Source: Pantoea latae (GTDB taxonomy: Bacteria; Pseudomonadota; Gammaproteobacteria; Enterobacterales; Enterobacteriaceae). Taken from it: 64,000 nucleotides of DNA. Numbering within the stretch: the stretch's first letter is position 1; each line of letters starts with the position of its first letter. The DNA is taken from NCBI RefSeq assembly GCF_002077695.1, contig NZ_MWUE01000011.1:1-64000 (forward strand). Direction: 5' to 3'. Under the pieces are notes generated by a model. That model saw only the letters and a program-made list of their open reading frames with translations. It ran no database searches and was not told where the DNA came from. This document shows, one piece after another, positions 61,711 through 64,000 of the stretch. The translations under genes and the position numbers were made by a program.

Positions 61711-63696
61711 TTAAACGCGGGCAGGATGCTTAGCCAGCCAATGCCCGAGCTGCTCTGCGGGCATTGGTTTTGCGTAAAAATAGCCCTGACGCCCATCCAC
61801 ACCGTTAAGGAGAACGAATTCTTCTTCCGCTTTGGTCTCGATGCCTTCGGCGATCACCTGCAGCGTCAGCGCCTTGGCCACGGCGACGATAGCGCGCACC
61901 AGCGACTGAGAGACCGGCTGCTCGTTAATATTGCGGATAAAACTTTGATCGAGCTTGATAGCGTTGATCGGCACGCGCGCCAGCTGCGACAGCGAAGAGT
62001 AGCCCGTGCCGAAATCGTCGAGATGCACCTGCGCGCCCAGCTCCTGAAACTGCTTCATCAGGGTCAGCGCCTGCGCTTCGTTTTCTATCAGGCAGCTCTC
62101 CGTCAGCTCGATATCGATAGGGCATTCGGCCAGCCCGCTGTCCATCAGCGCCAGTTTGAGATCGCTGTAGATGCTCTGGTCGATAAGCTGCCGCGCCGAG
62201 ACGTTGACCGCCACGCGCAGATTGATGCCCTGTTCGCGCCACGCCAGAATCTGACGCAGCACCGTCAGCATGACCCAGCGGCCGAGCGGCACAATCAGGC
62301 CCGACTCTTCGGCATAGGGGATAAAATCGGCGGGTGACACCATGCCGCGCTCCGGGGAGTTCCAGCGCACCAGCGCTTCCGCGCTGCGCACCACGCCGTC
62401 GCTGTCGAGCTTCGGCTGATAGAACACCGTCAGATGATCCTGCTCGAGCGCCTTGCGCAGGTTGGTGTCGAGCCAGAGATATTCAAATACGCGCTGGTTC
62501 ATTTCAGCGGCGAACACGCAGAACTTGCCGCGCCCGTTCTCTTTGGCGTGGTACATCGCGGTATCGGCGTTGCGGATCAGGCTCTCGCGATCTTCGCCGT
62601 GCAGCGGCGCCAGCGCGATGCCGATAGAGCAGCCGCTGTAAACTTCGATCAGGCCGATGCGGAACGGCTGACGCAGGCGTTCCAGAATGCGTGACGCCAT
62701 CGCCTCCAGCGCCGCCTGGCTGGTGTGCTCCGCCAGCACCACGAACTCGTCGCCGCCGAGGCGCGCCAGCGTCTGGTCTTTGCCCAGGCAGCTGAGGATC
62801 GCCAGCGACACCGCCTGCAGCAGCTGATCGCCGAACATATGGCCGTAGGCGTCGTTGACCTTCTTGAAATTATCGAGATCGAGGTAGACCACGCCGGTCT
62901 CATCCTCTTTCGCCAGCTCCAGCGCCAGGCTAATTTGCTGGTGGATCGCGTTGCGATTGGGCAATCCGGTCACCGTATCGGTGTTCGCCATCACCCGCAG
63001 GCGCTCCTGCGCCCGTCGCTCCTCAGTTATGTCCGTTCCTGAACAGATGAGGAAAATTTCATTTTTCCCGCTACCGCTGTGCACGAACTTATTACGAAAC
63101 AGAAAGAGTCGCTGGCCCTTACGGGTTTTCACCCAGCGTTCTACCTCGTAGGAGTTGCCGTCGCGGAAGAAGCCGGCGATGTTGCGCCGCGACGCGGCGG
63201 CCTCCTGTTTGGTCATAAACAGCTGAAACACGTTGCGGCCGATCACCTCGTGCTCCTGCAGCCCGGTGTACTCTTCGCTCAGTCGGTTAAAGCGCTGAAT
63301 ATTGCCGCGCTGATCGACGATGACGATCACCGAGTTCGCTTCAGAAACCACCTGCTCGGCAAACGACAGTCCGAGCGTCAGGTCGCGCGCGACCGCGGAG
63401 GTGTCGCCCCAGGCAGAAGCGGTGCCGGCCCAGCTGGACTGGTTCACCTTGCGGCCGACAAAGTGCATCGGCACCGGTGTGCCGTGCAGCGGCAGCGTCA
63501 GATTGACGCTGGAGGTGATCACCGGCATGGCGCGCAGCAGGCTGGCCTGCGCGGGCGTGAGCGCCACGGCGATATTGGTATGCGCATTTTCATCTTCTGC
63601 AAAATGCAAAGCATCGCTGTCGGTGGTCAGGCGCCAATGAGGGCTGGTTGTACCAAACAAGGTATACAGCAACGTTTGCCCTTGTTCATCGGTCAT
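61711..63696 (-). CDS. rpfR: PAS-GGDEF-EAL cyclic-di-GMP enzyme RpfR/PdeR
   Basis: A 661-residue cytoplasmic regulator, the length of E. coli PdeR (YciR/Gmr). Order: an N-terminal domain (about 1-95) equivalent to the RpfF-interacting FI domain of RpfR, a PAS domain (about 112-225) that in RpfR binds DSF/BDSF, a GGDEF domain with intact RLGGDEF (314-318), and an EAL domain with intact EALVRW (440-445), IELTES and DDFGTGYSS. Both catalytic motifs look active, so it may both make and degrade c-di-GMP, with phosphodiesterase activity expected to dominate on signal binding. Paired with rpfF. Confidence 0.92.
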   Translation of the reverse strand: MTDEQGQTLLYTLFGTTSPHWRLTTDSDALHFAEDENAHTNIAVALTPAQASLLRAMPVITSSVNLTLPLHGTPVPMHFVGRKVNQSSWAGTASAWGDTSAVARDLTLGLSFAEQVVSEANSVIVIVDQRGNIQRFNRLSEEYTGLQEHEVIGRNVFQLFMTKQEAAASRRNIAGFFRDGNSYEVERWVKTRKGQRLFLFRNKFVHSGSGKNEIFLICSGTDITEERRAQERLRVMANTDTVTGLPNRNAIHQQISLALELAKEDETGVVYLDLDNFKKVNDAYGHMFGDQLLQAVSLAILSCLGKDQTLARLGGDEFVVLAEHTSQAALEAMASRILERLRQPFRIGLIEVYSGCSIGIALAPLHGEDRESLIRNADTAMYHAKENGRGKFCVFAAEMNQRVFEYLWLDTNLRKALEQDHLTVFYQPKLDSDGVVRSAEALVRWNSPERGMVSPADFIPYAEESGLIVPLGRWVMLTVLRQILAWREQGINLRVAVNVSARQLIDQSIYSDLKLALMDSGLAECPIDIELTESCLIENEAQALTLMKQFQELGAQVHLDDFGTGYSSLSQLARVPINAIKLDQSFIRNINEQPVSQSLVRAIVAVAKALTLQVIAEGIETKAEEEFVLLNGVDGRQGYFYAKPMPAEQLGHWLAKHPARV

Positions 63697-63820
63697 GGAA
63701 AGGTCCTCCGGGGGAGTGCTCTGCAGGCGTTATCTCATTATTTTATCAACAGTATTCGGCATCCCGCTTCAGCACAAGATGCCAGCCAAATATATTTTCC
63801 AGTCTGATAAAGAATGGCAC

Positions 63821-63844
63821 AAAAAGGCCCCGGGTCGCGGGGCC
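63821..63844 (-). terminator. terminator of the ybdD-like gene
   Basis: GGCCCCG (63826-63832) pairs with CGGGGCC (63838-63844), loop GGTCG; on the minus strand T5 follows. It lies 11 nt after the stop of the 63856-64000 gene. Confidence 0.85.
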
Positions 63845-63855
63845 GACTTCACTGC

Positions 63856-64000
63856 TTAACAAGGACATTTTCCCAGCTTACCGGCCTGACTGGGGAACCG
63901 GGCATCAAGACAGTATCGGTGGAATTCTCGCTCGCTCATTGGCGTCAGATCCGGGTGATGATGCTGCATATGCTGAAGATAATTTTGATAATCATGTACC
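63856..64000 (-). CDS. YbdD/YjiX-family protein, C-terminal part
   Basis: Only the last 47 codons are in the window; the start lies beyond the right edge. It reads VHDYQNYLQHMQHHHPDLTP..., with PMSEREFHRYCLDARF and a cysteine-containing tail KCPC. This matches the C-terminal half of the YbdD/YjiX (DUF466) family, whose members (about 65 residues) follow the carbon-starvation pyruvate/peptide transporters CstA/YjiY. Whether a cstA-like gene follows cannot be seen. Confidence 0.8.
   Translation of the reverse strand, partial: VHDYQNYLQHMQHHHPDLTPMSEREFHRYCLDARFPSQAGKLGKCPC

Overview
The window is a chromosomal segment of an Enterobacterales bacterium, most likely from the Erwiniaceae (Pantoea/Mixta/Erwinia type). 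Most genes are in the same order and orientation as the tyrTV-to-pdeR segment of the E. coli chromosome: tyrosine tRNAs, purU, ychJ, rssAB, galU, hns, tdk, adhE, ychE, oppABCDF, yciU, clsA, yciY, yciI, tonB, yciABC, ompW, trpABCDGE, rnm, yciO, rluB, btuR, yciK, sohB, yciN, topA, cysB, ymiA, yciX, acnA, ribA, pgpB, lapAB, pyrF, yciH, osmB and pdeR/rpfR. Features that point away from E. coli are a separate trpG and trpD (fused in E. coli), two oppA genes in tandem, a ugd-epimerase pair after galU, and a DSF-synthase gene (rpfF) beside the PAS-GGDEF-EAL gene. The genus is inferred from layout only.

Layout. 1-467: two tRNA-Tyr genes on the minus strand, followed downstream by a 171-bp direct repeat that carries the last 19 nt of the tRNA (rtT-type repeat). 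613-9119: housekeeping and regulation (purU, ychJ, rssAB for RpoS turnover, galU-ugd-epimerase for UDP-sugar supply, hns, tdk). 9182-12937: adhE and ychE, with an FNR box and a possible small gene between them. 13503-20865: oligopeptide permease with duplicated binding protein. 20912-26436: yciU, clsA, small proteins, tonB, yciABC. 26710-28103: an AT-rich accessory patch with an orphan T6SS hcp and an unknown 230-codon gene. 28338-36837: a cysteine-cluster protein, ompW with a perfect FNR box, a BON lipoprotein, and the whole trp operon with leader peptide, attenuator and promoter/operator. 36970-38488: rnm and yciO. 38497-41117: a lipoprotein serine protease and an MHS transporter that occupy the place of E. 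coli yciQ. 41402-45486: rluB, a highly structured intergenic element, btuR-yciK, sohB, yciN. 45858-53595: topA, cysB, three small proteins, acnA. 53698-58435: ribA, pgpB, lapAB, pyrF-yciH, osmB. 58787-63696: araD-like and kdgT (with a KdgR-type operator), then rpfF and rpfR convergent 12 nt apart, which should form a diffusible-signal-factor (DSF) sensing module coupled to cyclic-di-GMP. 63856-64000: 3' end of a YbdD/YjiX-family gene cut by the window edge.

How genes work together: trpE-G-D-C-B-A turns chorismate into tryptophan under repression and attenuation; galU-ugd-epimerase makes UDP-glucose, UDP-glucuronate and probably UDP-galacturonate for envelope polysaccharide; opp imports peptides; tonB, clsA, pgpB, lapAB, yciB and ompW serve the envelope; rssB, hns, cysB and rpfR are regulators. 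The most unusual items are the hcp/unknown-protein patch, the multi-hairpin element at 42336-42536, the rpfF-rpfR pair, and several small genes absent from simple long-ORF annotation (23104-23274, 11911-12063, 50122-50725). All calls come from reading the sequence and remembered family knowledge; no searches were run.
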